From contig NC_052404.1 in assembly GCF_009389715.1 (NCBI RefSeq), forward strand, positions 8,020,745 through 8,084,744: 64,000 bases of DNA. The letters are read 5' to 3'. Under the pieces are notes generated by a model that made no database searches, was not told the DNA's origin, and saw nothing but the letters and a program-made list of their open reading frames with translations. The position numbers and the translations under genes were made by a program. This DNA is from Phoenix dactylifera. Lineage: Eukaryota > Streptophyta > Magnoliopsida > Arecales > Arecaceae. Positions 1-10,132 of this stretch are shown here, one piece after another; position 1 is the first letter of the stretch, and each line of letters opens with the position of its first letter.

Positions 1-985
1 AAAGCTTCACAGGGAAAAGGAGAAGCAGCGAAAAGACTGTTTGACAGGTTGGTGAAAAGATACCTCCTGCCAAAATCCATCCCCATAAATGAACAAGAAC
101 ATAAAAAAAAGTTCTTATTTCTAATATATTTTTGTTTTAGTTCTTTGAGGCAGGTATATCTTTTCTCTGCTTGCATGAATGGCAATAATGGTTACTTGTT
201 TGACTCCATCTACAATGCTGAAGGTGCTACCAAACTAGCATCGCCATTTAAAGGACTCGGCGGATGGCAGAAGAGACAAGGAATTAAACCATACCCATGG
301 GACTCATAAATGTAGCCTGCAGAAGCCTCGGTTCTCTATTTTTACCAGAGTATTTCATGGCTTTACGGCATTATGGGTTCAGCCAGAAGTGAGGTGAGAG
401 GCTGCAGGCCCGTTTATTTGAGTTTGGGAGGAGCTCTTCCCCATGAGTCCAAAAAAACAAAAAAAAAAAGGGCTTTCAAAAGAGAGCTCAAAGACTTCTT
501 TTTTTCCTCGTTCCAGGGGAAGTTGGAAACGGCTTCTGGGGCTCACGTGGGTGGTGGGCGACGTTTGTTTGGCGGATAAGAGAAGCGGTTTTGAGAAGCA
601 GCCAAGCATCCTTCTTGTGACGATTTCGTTTTCTTGCGTGGGTGTTGGCGTAGAGGGGAGGAAGCGGTCCCCACGGAGACAAAAAGCTTGTGTTGTAACC
701 TTGACCGAGCTGAGAGAAGTGGAAACAAATCCCGTAACGGTTGGTGCGCCTTTTTTGAGCCTTAGGTTGGTGTTATATGAATGGACGGACCAACCACACG
801 GCAATAATGTTGATGAACCAAGTTGTTAGCTTATCAAGCCAATACAGCTTCTTGATGGTTATATCTATCAGATAATTCAGTATTCAAATCCTAACTTCGC
901 CGTGATTTGAAGAGTTTGAAGTATTCAAAGACATTGAAAACAATTATAATTGGCAGGTGCTATTGTCCATTATTATATTTAATGT
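1..985. other. Unassigned sequence at left edge
   Basis: I recognise no gene here. The part from about 400 to 830 is richer in GC than its surroundings and is open in more than one frame on both strands, with a basic 128-residue reading at 443-829 and an overlapping antisense one at 379-804. Neither resembles a known family, and overlapping open frames of this kind are expected by chance in GC-richer DNA. It could be the leader of an unrecognised gene running off the left edge. A short open frame at 49-309 is likewise unassigned. Confidence 0.3.
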
Positions 986-989
986 GAAC

Positions 990-1140
990 CAAGATGCGTT
1001 GCAGTACGCAGGCTGCATCGCAGAGTGACGGACGACCATCAAATAACGTATGCCGTGTATGACATTGTATGTGCTCGTGGACTGTTTTGTTTAATGGTCA
1101 TTCATTTTTTGATAACTATCCAGGGATGCACAATAATATA
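990..1140. repeat. Foldback repeat, copy 1
   Basis: The segment carrying GACGGACGACCATCAAATAA (about 1027-1046) is followed by a rough inverted match, TTTGTTTAATGGTCATTC (about 1087-1104), so it can fold on itself. It continues with GTATGCCGTGTATGACA, and the whole stretch matches, with divergence and in inverse orientation, the foldback element at 30353-30517. It has no coding capacity. I infer a short non-autonomous inverted-repeat element of unknown superfamily; its outer ends are not sharp. Confidence 0.45.
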
Positions 1141-4100
1141 TGGTATAATTCGAGCTTGTAGGTCTGAGTGGATACCAGCATAAACTTAGGCTCGGTAAGT
1201 AGAATACCCGAGAAATTCAAAAGGTTAGAAGGCGCACATCATAGTATCTATCAAGTTAAAGCCAGCTTGTTCCAACTTAACCGATGCTAACTTGGTGTGT
1301 ACGTTGAATTTTCCCCCAAAAAATTATATGCTTAGCCCAGCCATTAGACACAAAACAACTTATAATTTCACATACGCGTTCTTTGGCAGCTTATTTTTTA
1401 TGTGGCAGGCAACAGGCCTGGTGCAACTCGTACTATTTCCAGTCATGCCTGAGCCACACTTGCAAAGGAAAATTTAATGGATTGCACGATGGCATAGGAC
1501 TTTAGTTTAAATGGAGAGTGTTAAAACTCATAAAGGTTTTTAGTACATCCAATCTACCTTAGCTTTATGGGCTTGGAAAGGAAGAGTCTTGCCTCGTCAT
1601 TTCAGCCAAAATGAATCAATGGTTCCAGCATATTTATGTCATACGATTGAGAGGCAACTTATTATAACTTCAGTTGTGTGATCACAGCAACAATATACTA
1701 ACATGCAAAAAATAAAGATAGAAATGATGATGGTGGAGAGTCATCTAGATCGGACTAATTCTCTCAAACAAGCTCTTCAAACTTTAAGAGATGAACAAAT
1801 CAAGGGCATAATATGCCTTAAGTTCTGGCTAACATCTCATCCAAAGATGCAACAAGGGATTAGATTTTTTCGAGGGATGTATCGACATCTTTCCTAGGCA
1901 CGTACAAGATAGGATCGTATAATTTTTTGAAGACTAATTTTATGATCCAATCAGAAAGAGAATTAAACAATTTATTTAATCCATATCAACTCCGACCTAA
2001 TTATTGACAATAATGGAAAATCAGGGAATTGCAAAAGTAAGACTCTAAATCCTTGTTTCTAGCTAATAAGATGCAATTTGGATTCCTTTCTAGTTGCATG
2101 AGGTATAACTTTTCCAAAATAACTATGATTGGTGAAAGTAATTAAGAAAAAACTAGAATTCTCTTGAAGCTAATTTCCAACTCTTACATCAATTTGTCTT
2201 TATTTGCTATACCTAATTCATTCTAAATTGAGAGTATTGACCGATCAATTTTTTTTAGAAGGAGACTTTATTTTGACTAGACATATCTTCACAGTATTCA
2301 TTGATAGCTTTGTTTTTGCACTTGGTATGTTGAATATGAATATCGGAAGCAAAAATTAAGACCTCTGAAAATAAAGTTCATATCGAATCTTCAATGTGGC
2401 GGATCTTATCTTTAAATCCTATTCTCATAGTAGTCCACAATAGATACAGTAGTGATCCTCCTGTATCATCTTATTATCATATCTAGTAATTCCAGCTATA
2501 ACATAAAGGATATAATTTGTTATATCAAAGTCTCTCTTTTTTTTCTTCTTCGCCCTCCCGATTTATTTGTTCTTGCCCTGTAAAAACGTTATGATTGCTA
2601 CTAAGTATGGCATGGCCTCGCAAGCTTTTTTTTTTTTTTTTTTTGATGAAGCGGGCAAGCCGCTTCTTCGCAAGCTTCTCTCTTGTCCAAAGTTGTGCCA
2701 AGAACTTTTCCCTATTTGTAAGGTTAGCATCCTTCTAAGAGACAATTCTAAGAACCTTTTCAACTCATAGTTCGATCCATATAGCTGACTCTCCATGCTA
2801 TTCTCGCTAAAGATCAGAGGTTATAAAAAGTTCATCCCTGGCGAAATATTTCTCACTTCAACTGTTTCCAAAAAAGCGGCAGTCCTCATCCCTGTAATAC
2901 TTCAGATTCACGATCATCTTTATGAACTCACTAAGCCACTAGCCTCCAAATTCGACAACCAACAGGCATTTGTTCTTGTCATCTCAGCCATACCCACCGA
3001 AAGGTGACCAAGTTTTTTTTTCTTTTGTTTACTTATTATCTACTTGGATTAGCTCCACTTCCACGCAAGATCACAAACAACCCTGGCCGCTCTTTAAAAG
3101 ATAACGTCTTCCTCCCGGCCGAAAGAAAAAGTTAAAAGATCCATGCAAGCCATGCGTGTTCAAATGCCAAAGCTTTTAGGTTAAAAAGAGGTTGGCTATC
3201 CTTCTTTATCTATTCGCCACAAGTCATGCACCATTCAAGTTGAGTGCGCAGCGATTGTTGACTTGCTCCCACGTTCAAATAATTCCTTGTTTCCAGCGAA
3301 ATCCTACATAGATTTAAGAGAGACAGCACCTAGGGAAGCATTAAAATCGTCAGTTATGTCGTTACTTTGAACTCTGTCCGTCCAAGTGTCGAAGGAGAGA
3401 GTTTGGCATGTCTCCAGTTTTCAATGTTTGGTCTCCTTTCCAGCACCCACGAGAAGCCTAGAAGATGGTGACGACTCCACCATTGCTCTTATAGAATGAC
3501 ATGGGTATTTTTCGTCCGTTATGTCACCTTTGCACGCTTTCATGGTGCATGAGTCATCAAAAGACAATGTTGGCGAAGAAGTCTCCTGTGATATTAATTT
3601 AAATTTGGAATCATGATTAAGTGGTTCACAACTATCTCCTTGCTATAAACAAAGAGCCTCGGAGCTAAAATCACCCAAGTGGGTTCTATCAGACAAGTTG
3701 CTGGAAGGAACTGTTTCTTAAAGTTCTTTTTTCAGTTGTTGGAACCTCAACTCATCAGACTAAAAGGAAAGGAAAAAAAAAAAAAAAAAATTCAATCACC
3801 CGAATCAATGTCCTATATGGATGAAGAGTATTATAGCACAGCTACAATGAACATGTTGAGGACGACGATAACAATGACAACGACAATTGTTTAACATACA
3901 TCATACAAAAGAATTAACAGTTGTATTCTATCAGACATGATTATGAGCATTGCTATATTTTACTCCAGAATTGTTATATATGCATTTGATGCGGATAATC
4001 AAGGCCAAGATCATTAGCCATCGGTGTAGCGTACCTTTCATGTTCCACCGAAACGTAGCAAACTAAAAGTAGAAACTCAGTTGTAGAATAATGATAGAGA

Positions 4101-6718
4101 TGATGACAATGATAACGACGACGATAATGATGGAAGATGGTGATGGCATAGCGTAGCTGATATGCAAGGATGAGGCTGAAAAAATAATACAAGGATGAGG
4201 ATATTCTATCCAAGAGCATTTTAAGGTTGTGGGATGTGCTCAGAGGACCCTTGCTTGGTAAGGTAGCATTCATGACCATGCCAATTTAACCACGTATATA
4301 TGAACAAAGTATTTTGAAAAGAATTCTTTTGTTGGCGATGATGAAGCATGGTTGGAGTCATACATCATAAGCATTACTCAAAAAATTGTTCGATGGAAGA
4401 ATCAAGACCACATTAACACACAGGCAAGTGCCATCAGCAAATGAAGTGAATTCAGAGTATCCTTGAAACAAATTATTAGCCCATGCACAAAGGCCACCAG
4501 GGTCTGTAAATTAAAAAAAAAAACTCTGCATGATCCACTATCAATTTGTAAGCCTTTGGATAATGATAAACCTACTTCAACCCAAAGGGGCAAATGTTAC
4601 AGAACCACAACTTACTAAATCACCATAGAACTATAAAATGTTTCCTCGATCATCTGTTCACCATCGAAGGATGATATATACAGCAACTAACCACAATTTC
4701 AACCGTCAAAAATGACACTTACAGTAGTAGTTACAGTTAACCAGTTTTAATTAACTTGATGAATGTTGATGAGTTTTAGACTACTATCAGAAGAAAGTTT
4801 CGAATGCACATATCTCAGTTAAGACTCTTACCGAGAAGATGCACTTTTAAATCTTCCACAGAAGAAATCTCCAACTATTCCCTCGGCAATAGCACCTGGA
4901 CATTGTAGCTTCTGTCAGAGTTTGAAATTTGGTATTCCCCAAAAAAGTACTTGTCCTAGGCAAAAAAGCAATCATGATTCACCTGATTCTACCTATCAAG
5001 CTTTAGTAGAACTTTTACTACACTTAGTCATAACATTGATATCTAGACCATTAATTTCTGCAAGCCTGTGAATGAAGATTCTTCAACACAATTCAGTTTG
5101 CACTTTGGAATGATCGAATAATACGAGAAGGCAGTGAAATCCAAAAATTTGTTTGAAGTGGGCAACAATATGGAACCAACTCCCTAACAGTCACGGAAGG
5201 CTTTCTTTCTAGTATTGGCGCGCATATCTTCCTATGTACTTGGTTACAACTCCTCTTCGAGGTAACTCGTTCGAAATGGGCCAAAAGTTTATAGAGTAAA
5301 TCTAGAATCATGAAACTTCCTGATCATTATACCTTATGCTAAAATTTGGAAAATAGGAACTAACAAGGGTTTCAGAAACGAATCCATCTCTCATTTTAAG
5401 GTCAGTCATAACTAAAGAGACAAGCATGCCCCCATAAACAAGATCTAGAAAGTCCATCAGATATTAGTTATTTTCATCTAGAAAGTCAATAGCAAACTCG
5501 GTTTTGAGCCCAACAGTTGCATCCATCCTTCAAATCAGAGAGATTCCATGTTCGAACCTATGGAGGTGTTTCCTCAAGTGTTTGACAGAGGCCATTCTTA
5601 CATCATTTCAGTCCAACAATGAAAATTTTAGATGTCCTTCACAAAAAAAAAGTAGAGAGAGACAAGAGAGAAGAAATTGAAGAAAGATGTCACGAACCAC
5701 AGTGGATGAATTAACCCTTTTTTCAATTGTAACATGACAGGTTAGTAATAAATTAAAATTATATCAATATGACTATACAATTGTAACTCTAGGCGGTGTG
5801 ACCACCCCCTGGTTTGCTCTGCCACGGGGCCCAGAGCCGCTTCAACTCCACTGTAACTTTCTCCCTCAAACCTCTGCCCTCCTTTTCCAAAGAAAAGAGG
5901 CCATCAGACTCCACCTCAACTTTCCTCTCTCACTGCACCACAAACAGGTGCAATGCACATCCACGACCTCAACAGCCCAGCAACCGATAATCTCGTATGC
6001 AAACTCACATGCACCACATGTGCATTTATGGAAGTACTCGCCAATTTGTGTTCAAAGTATTTAGGTTCCTAAAGTCCTTGCACCGGGTTAAGCCTGAGAG
6101 GAAACAATTGCAACCACTAATTATGTCCTCATACTAATCCATAGCGCACTGTTATATTCTATCAAGTAAGCTGCTCTTACCGAATTCTAGCAGGTATAGC
6201 ACTTCAAATTGTCATGAACAAAAGCAAAACAAAATAAATTTGAAGTCAGATGAAATGGAAGCACGCATATATTATCAACTATGTAAAATTAATTGTCAAA
6301 ATACCACATTGTAAAACCATACAATTCACTGAAGAATCAAATAATGGCAGCGTAATACAAGCAGCAGCAGAAGCAGGAAAAAAAGTAAATTTTTAAGCAG
6401 TTTTTGGTTTTTACAGGCCATGCAAAAGCTCCAAATGCATTTAATTTGATATTAGAAATAGTTAAGTGGGTGCTTACCATTAGGTTAGTAAATATATTGT
6501 TCTCCAGAAGTACAAATGTGGTCAGCCGTGGAGTTCAGATAGCAAGTTGACATAAACGATGCAAGCTGCATTAGACTTCATCAGAACACCCAATATGATA
6601 TGCACTGGTAAGATCTGCATTCTGGCCCTTGGCTGATGGTGTCATTTGGGTTTGGGTAAAGTTGGTCATGCAGGTTTGCTGGTAGGGATGGTGAACAGGA
6701 GGCAAGAGCAATGCTATC
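1141..6718. other. Intergenic, no recognisable gene
   Basis: This is AT-rich sequence with A/T runs (2625-2643, 3776-3790) and short GAT/GAC-rich trinucleotide stretches near 3860-3890 and 4090-4145. Open frames are under about 100 codons and show no family signature. The slightly GC-richer stretch 5790-6060 is open on the plus strand but matches nothing I know. Confidence 0.4.
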
Positions 6719-6721
6719 CAG

Positions 6722-6825
6722 CTAACATTCTCGTGTGAATCATATATCTTGCCTAACCCTTGCCGGCTCGACGGATATTGCGTCCATCGCACGATAACCA
6801 GTCACATGAACACGGTTACAAACGA
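6722..6825 (-). pseudogene. Relic of the 3' end of a DUF3741-like gene
   Basis: Read on the minus strand in the frame that aligns with the intact gene at 8724-9575, this ends GYRAMDAISVEPARVRQD, then stops and continues to a conserved terminal TAG. The intact gene ends GFRLANPIFAEPARGRED. The aligned run GAGCCGGCAAGG is identical. An Arg codon in the intact gene corresponds to TGA here, so the copy is dead. Only about the last 30 codons can be aligned; upstream of roughly 6825 the match fades. It lies 2 kb downstream of the intact gene in the same orientation, which suggests an old tandem duplication or a duplicated gene fragment. Confidence 0.7.
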
Positions 6826-7289
6826 TACAGCAACATGGACCGCATTAGAGCACCGTCAGTCGTCCGTGGGGTATGCCATGGCAGCACCACCATTGACTCG
6901 ATAGCGTGTGTGTTGTGGCATTTGGCCCCAGACCCATCGACATCTCTTTCGAGCATTTCATCGAACAGACGCTATGCACTTTACAAGCCCCGCCACTTAT
7001 GGCCACAGCTCCGTCGTCGTGCTCATTGAACACCACCCCAAGCAATGGTCTTCCTCTCTCGAGGGAGGAGGCAAGCGGCGAGGACAGAAGAGTTCGCCGG
7101 AGATCCGGCGGCCGCCTACCGGAAGATTAGATTGGAGGCGGAGCGGCCATGCACGTCCGCATTGCTGGCCGTACGCATGGACACAGATCACATCACCAAC
7201 CAATTACCTCCTCACGACCTCAGTCTCTGTTTCTCGGCATGGACCTCAACTACATGCCGCGAAAGTTTAATTGTAAGCTATTTTACTTT
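6826..7289. other. Unassigned GC-richer segment
   Basis: The segment is noticeably richer in GC than its flanks and is open in several overlapping frames on both strands (for example 6906-7130 and 6845-7045 in antisense). I could not align any frame to the DUF3741-like gene or another family. It may be further decayed remains of the duplicated gene next to it. Confidence 0.3.
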
Positions 7290-7860
7290 CAGAGGCTATT
7301 CCGCATACGAACCCACAAGGGATGCCGCATATATCTTTTCATGCGGATTCTCGTCTGATAAAACATTACGCGTACCTCCGCATATTTAATTGAAGTCGCA
7401 TTCGAACCGACCAGTGTTTCGCATATATATATTTATAATTTGCGTAAACAATTTATGCGCATGGCCACATATTTATTTTGGAAGACAACGTATGTGGAAT
7501 CTCCGCATATGCATTTTGCGGACACCTCCGCATAAAAAACTAAGCTTGCATCAGTATATTAAATTTAAGGAAATTCTGCACACCAACCAACATATAGATG
7601 TCTGCATAAATCTTAATATGCAGATCTATTTCAGCATACAAATTTTATGCGCTGCACCGTATAATTATTATAAAAGTTATCCTTGTACATGTATGCAGAA
7701 TGTGCGCATATAGTTTTTATGCAAGTACTTATTCGCACAAACAATTTATGCACAAATTCGTATAAATCTATTTATGCGGATTTTTTTTCCGCACAAAACC
7801 TTCATGCATTGCTCTGCATAATTTTTTGAGAGGCAATTCCGCATACTACACATAATTTCA

Positions 7861-7940
<80 letters not shown>

Positions 7941-8190
7941 GGAAATTCATCCGCATAAAAACGTAATGCACACATCCTCATTCATTTTGAGAGAGTTCCG
8001 CATACGAAACAAGATGCGGGCGTCCGTCCGCATAAAATAATTATGAGTGCATCCGCATATTTATTCGTGTCCCGCATATATCTTTATATGCGGTTTTTCC
8101 CGCATAAACAATTGTGCGGACCTCTGCAAATTCCTGTGCTATATTTCTTGGGGAGGCAATTCCGAATACGAACCCGAGCGAGCAAATACC
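7290..8190. repeat. CCGCATA/TATGCGG palindrome-rich diverged array
   Basis: About 0.9 kb is dominated by CCGCATA and its complement TATGCGG, many of them paired as short hairpins. The best has perfect 9-bp arms CCGCATATA (8072-8080) and TATATGCGG (8085-8093) around a 4-base loop. Others are CCGCAT/ATGCGG (7325-7330, 7341-7346), CCGCA/TGCGG (7503-7507, 7517-7521), TGCGGA/TCCGCA (7775-7780, 7788-7793) and CCGCA/TGCGG (8100-8104, 8115-8119). A longer shared phrase, GAGGCAATTCCGCATACGAA with changes, recurs near 7292, 7830, 7993 and 8152, so parts are diverged direct repeats as well. Small open frames (7390-7713, 8043-8471) are products of the repeat and not genes. A long AT microsatellite splits the array. 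Confidence 0.7.
7863..7938. repeat. (AT)38 microsatellite
   Basis: An uninterrupted run of 38 AT dinucleotides lies inside the CCGCATA array. It is self-complementary, so it can extrude as a cruciform, and its length in an assembly should be treated with caution. Confidence 0.97.
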
Positions 8191-8723
8191 CACATATTTC
8201 CCATACAGTTATTTTTGCATTTATACAAGAGATTTGCTTTTACGCATCAGCTGTTCTCCTAAAACGGATCTCAGGTGCCTCTGTCCGGTTTTTTTTTTTT
8301 CGAGGGAAGTATGATTGCACTTTTCTCTATAAATTTCTGTTGACATATTATCTACAAATTGTCGGTACAAGAAAACTGATGGACCATGTAATATATTATT
8401 ATCTACAAACCATATTTTTGGACAGCCAAGTACTTATTGTTATAATTGCATATTTTAGAAGATGTATATAGCCTATTTGTTCTGTTCATTTGTAAATTTA
8501 TTCACAGATGGAACTAAAACTTGGGCAAGAGGACCTAAAATAAACTTTTTATTCAAGGTATGAACCATAAAATTCATCTGCAGCTATAAGATTATGATCA
8601 CACCATCATTTACATAGCTACTACAATCAACCTTCTTGGAGTTTCATGGGCTCACAAAGAAAAGAGAAATCAAGAAACAAGGATCCTCATACATTCATAT
8701 CATCATAACAAAATGATGGCGAG
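8191..8723. other. AT-rich 3' flank of the DUF3741-like gene
   Basis: No gene is seen. The stretch lies downstream of the minus-strand gene ending at 8724 and probably contains its 3' untranslated region and polyadenylation signals, but no signal stands out. Confidence 0.4.
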
Positions 8724-9575
8724 CTAACGTGCTCGTGCGAATCGCCAATCCTCCCGGCCCCTTGCCGGCTCGGCAAAGATTGGGTTCGCCAAGCGAAAAC
8801 CAGCAGCCGAACACGAGCCAAGTGGTTCCCTCCTCATCCTCCCCTTCCAACCATTGATGCCCATAAAAAGCCTCTCTTTCTCTAGTTCATGCTTCCCCAT
8901 CCTCCTTAGGCTCTGCTTCCTACTAAACAAAGGATTCAATGCCTTCCTTCCACGCCTGCCGCTCACCGGCACCGGCACTGCATCCAGGCCCATCAGCTTG
9001 GCCACAACACCTGGCTTGCACCAGACTACACTCTCTCCTGCCACAGTTGGAGGCAAGCCAAGACTTCTCTCCACGTCCACCTCATAGCCGCTGGAAGACA
9101 ACCCCCTGCATGCACTGGAGCAACAAACAGACTTCCGACCACGTTCAAATCCGCTAGTCCTTGCACCGAAGTTGCGGAAGGATGACTGGTACATGGCATC
9201 CCTCCCGTCGAGAGAGAACCGGGGGTACTGATTCAGCGCATTCCTCGCCGACCTCAGGATATCGGAGTTGTTCACGCAAGACATCCTCCGGCGGTGCAGC
9301 TCACTATAGTCATCAAGCTTGGCCCTCCTCGCCGCCTCTTCCTCCAGCTCCAGCTGCAAGATCATCTCCTCCAGAGTTAGCGAGCTTCTCATCTCGTTGC
9401 TCTCCTCCGTGCAGGAGCCGACAGGAGATGGAGCAGCAATGCAAGACACATCACACTCCGCTTTCCTCTGGTTTAAAGTTGATGTGGAGCCGACACCATT
9501 GCAGAAGCTTCTGATGCCTCTCTTCATCTTGGATGCTAGGGAGTTCTGGAGAAGAAAGAGGGAGAGGTCCTTCAT
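8724..9575 (-). CDS. DUF3741 / VARLMGL-motif protein, single exon
   Basis: The product is a 283-residue basic protein. From the N-terminus it shows a Lys/Arg-rich start (MKDLSLFLLQNSLASKMKRG), an acidic helical stretch LEEMILQLELEEEAARRAK (68-86), a conserved block NNSDILRSARNALNQYPRF (102-120), and the motif VAKLMGLDAVP (191-201), the VARLMGLE-like signature of plant DUF3741 proteins. The signature is shared with the TRM/LONGIFOLIA group, some of which act at cortical microtubules; a microtubule role here is only inferred. The upstream ATG-less extension to 9734 is open, but the family-like start is the ATG at 9573-9575. The stop is TAG at 8724-8726. A broken partial copy lies at 6722-6825. 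Confidence 0.82.
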   Translation of the reverse strand: MKDLSLFLLQNSLASKMKRGIRSFCNGVGSTSTLNQRKAECDVSCIAAPSPVGSCTEESNEMRSSLTLEEMILQLELEEEAARRAKLDDYSELHRRRMSCVNNSDILRSARNALNQYPRFSLDGRDAMYQSSFRNFGARTSGFERGRKSVCCSSACRGLSSSGYEVDVERSLGLPPTVAGESVVWCKPGVVAKLMGLDAVPVPVSGRRGRKALNPLFSRKQSLRRMGKHELEKERLFMGINGWKGRMRREPLGSCSAAGFRLANPIFAEPARGREDWRFARAR

Positions 9576-10132
9576 GGGTGAAGGAGGGAGGAAGGTGATG
9601 AGAGACGGGCGGCTTGGAGGAATTAAAGGTAGCAACCTGACTTTGAGCGTGACCCAAGTGGCCGGCGAGGTGGACTCGTAATGGTTATTACAACAATCAC
9701 ATGAGAAAAAGAGAGGCTTCACAAGTTCCTTCACTGAGTCTCCACATCAATCCCGTGGCTTTTTAACCAACACCATGGCTCTGCAATCCAACGACTGGCC
9801 AAGCATTAACTTTCAACCAAAAAAATCACCGCCTTGGGTTCCTCTAAAACATTAATAGATGAGAGACTCCCTGAAACTTTTCATGTGATTACTGAAATAC
9901 CAAGATGTCATGAAGGACCCATACAACACCAAACAGAGATATAATGCACTGATACATCTGGTGGGAAGTACCAAACTCTCAGTAGCTATCTATTAAGTCT
10001 ATGAAAGATTTATAACTTAAAATTTTCAAATTCTAGAGTAGAGACTGTACATGGGCCCTCTATCACTGACTGACAAAATTCAAATACAAGACTGACCTGC
10101 AACTGGATATATGATCATGTCTACAATCCCAT
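9576..10132. other. Spacer between two minus-strand genes
   Basis: It holds the 5' leader and promoter of the DUF3741-like gene (the reading frame stays open to 9734 without an ATG) and the 3' flank of the RING gene. No clear TATA box or other site was recognised. Confidence 0.4.

Noticed and set aside
443-829. 128-codon open frame near the left edge
   Set aside because: It is overlapped by a comparable antisense frame. Low-complexity basic composition and no recognisable domain; chance cannot be excluded.
7390-8471. Open frames of 107 and 142 codons over the CCGCATA array
   Set aside because: They arise from repeat sequence with Tyr/Ile/Phe-rich low-complexity products and show no gene structure.
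9576-9734. N-terminal extension of the DUF3741-like protein to 9734
   Set aside because: The extra 53 residues are Pro/Ser-rich without the family pattern, and the ATG at 9573-9575 gives the usual MKDLS-type start.
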